17,327 nucleotides of DNA from assembly GCA_003024985.2 (NCBI GenBank), contig PXIH01S0008663.1; one strand, 5' to 3'. Positions 17,228 to 17,327 of the stretch are shown here, piece after piece. Position 1 is the stretch's first letter, and every line of letters begins with the position of its first letter. The notes under the pieces were generated by a model. The model was not told where the DNA came from. It saw only the letters and a list, made by a program, of their open reading frames with translations, and searched no databases. The stretch comes from Euperipatoides rowelli. Its lineage: Eukaryota > Onychophora > Udeonychophora > Euonychophora > Peripatopsidae. Position numbers and translations under genes: made by a program.

Positions 17228-17327
17228 AATTGATAAGTAATAATTAATTGCTTAATAGCGGTGATACCATATTATTTTAACTTTAAATGCACTGAAAAAA
17301 ATATGAGCATTTATATTTTCTTGTGAA

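Noticed and set aside
1-17327. CRISPR array, bacterial operon or phage-defence system
   Set aside because: No regularly spaced repeats, no ribosome binding sites or compact gene packing; all recognisable content is eukaryotic transposable elements.

Overview
This window reads as AT-rich, intergenic (or intronic) DNA from an animal nuclear genome, most likely an invertebrate. I see no bacterial operon logic and no complete host gene. What can be identified is almost all transposable-element debris from several classes: a Ty3/Gypsy LTR retrotransposon, a fragment of a second one, a hAT DNA transposon, a foldback MITE, a tRNA-derived SINE and a long inverted repeat. Three N bases (5090-5091 and 9314) suggest a draft assembly. 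The phylum cannot be fixed from the sequence alone.

Layout. 1-1204 is non-coding, with C-rich stretches and small palindromes. It leads into one intact 157-codon ORF (1205-1678) that encodes an acidic head followed by a coiled coil built from 11-residue repeats; it may be the N-terminus of a Gag-like protein, but I do not recognise it. The best-defined feature is a complete but dead Ty3/Gypsy element at 2531-6956. It has a 5-bp target duplication (GTAAT), two ~270-bp LTRs that differ at about 9% of aligned positions, a primer-binding-site candidate, and a polypurine tract. Gag, protease, reverse transcriptase, RNase H and integrase follow in the usual order but are broken by many stops and frameshifts. 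Several active-site codons are also changed: the protease D-T-G is lost, the RT aspartate pair is reduced to one Asp, and the RNase H Glu has become Val. The integrase triad is still present.

6962-9565 is mostly featureless AT-rich DNA. It holds two short protein-like stretches of unknown identity and, on the minus strand, a tRNA-derived SINE (about 8098-8315) with a B box and an 8-bp hairpin capped by a cUUCGg tetraloop just before its A-rich tail. 9566-10168 is a large inverted repeat with ~195-bp arms, flanked and centred by shuffled short repeats. 10169-12518 is AT-rich with no supported gene. 12519-12812 is a foldback MITE with ~32-bp imperfect terminal inverted repeats; it contains a 62-bp tandem duplication and a 24-bp hairpin that pairs completely in a minus-strand RNA. 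12975-14509 is a hAT-type element with CAGGGGTGGGG termini and an 8-bp near-perfect target duplication. 14562-16358 is simple-sequence and AT-rich DNA with CpG-bearing TTCGCGAATG repeats. 16359-17227 (minus strand) is the 3' end of a different Ty3/Gypsy pol gene: integrase core, GPY/F-like C-terminal region and tail.

No genes here act together as a pathway. The functional relationships are within each mobile element. I looked for an undescribed system and found none that I can support. The most notable items are the SINE tail hairpin, the fully pairing MITE hairpin, the permuted inverted repeat and the unidentified coiled-coil ORF.
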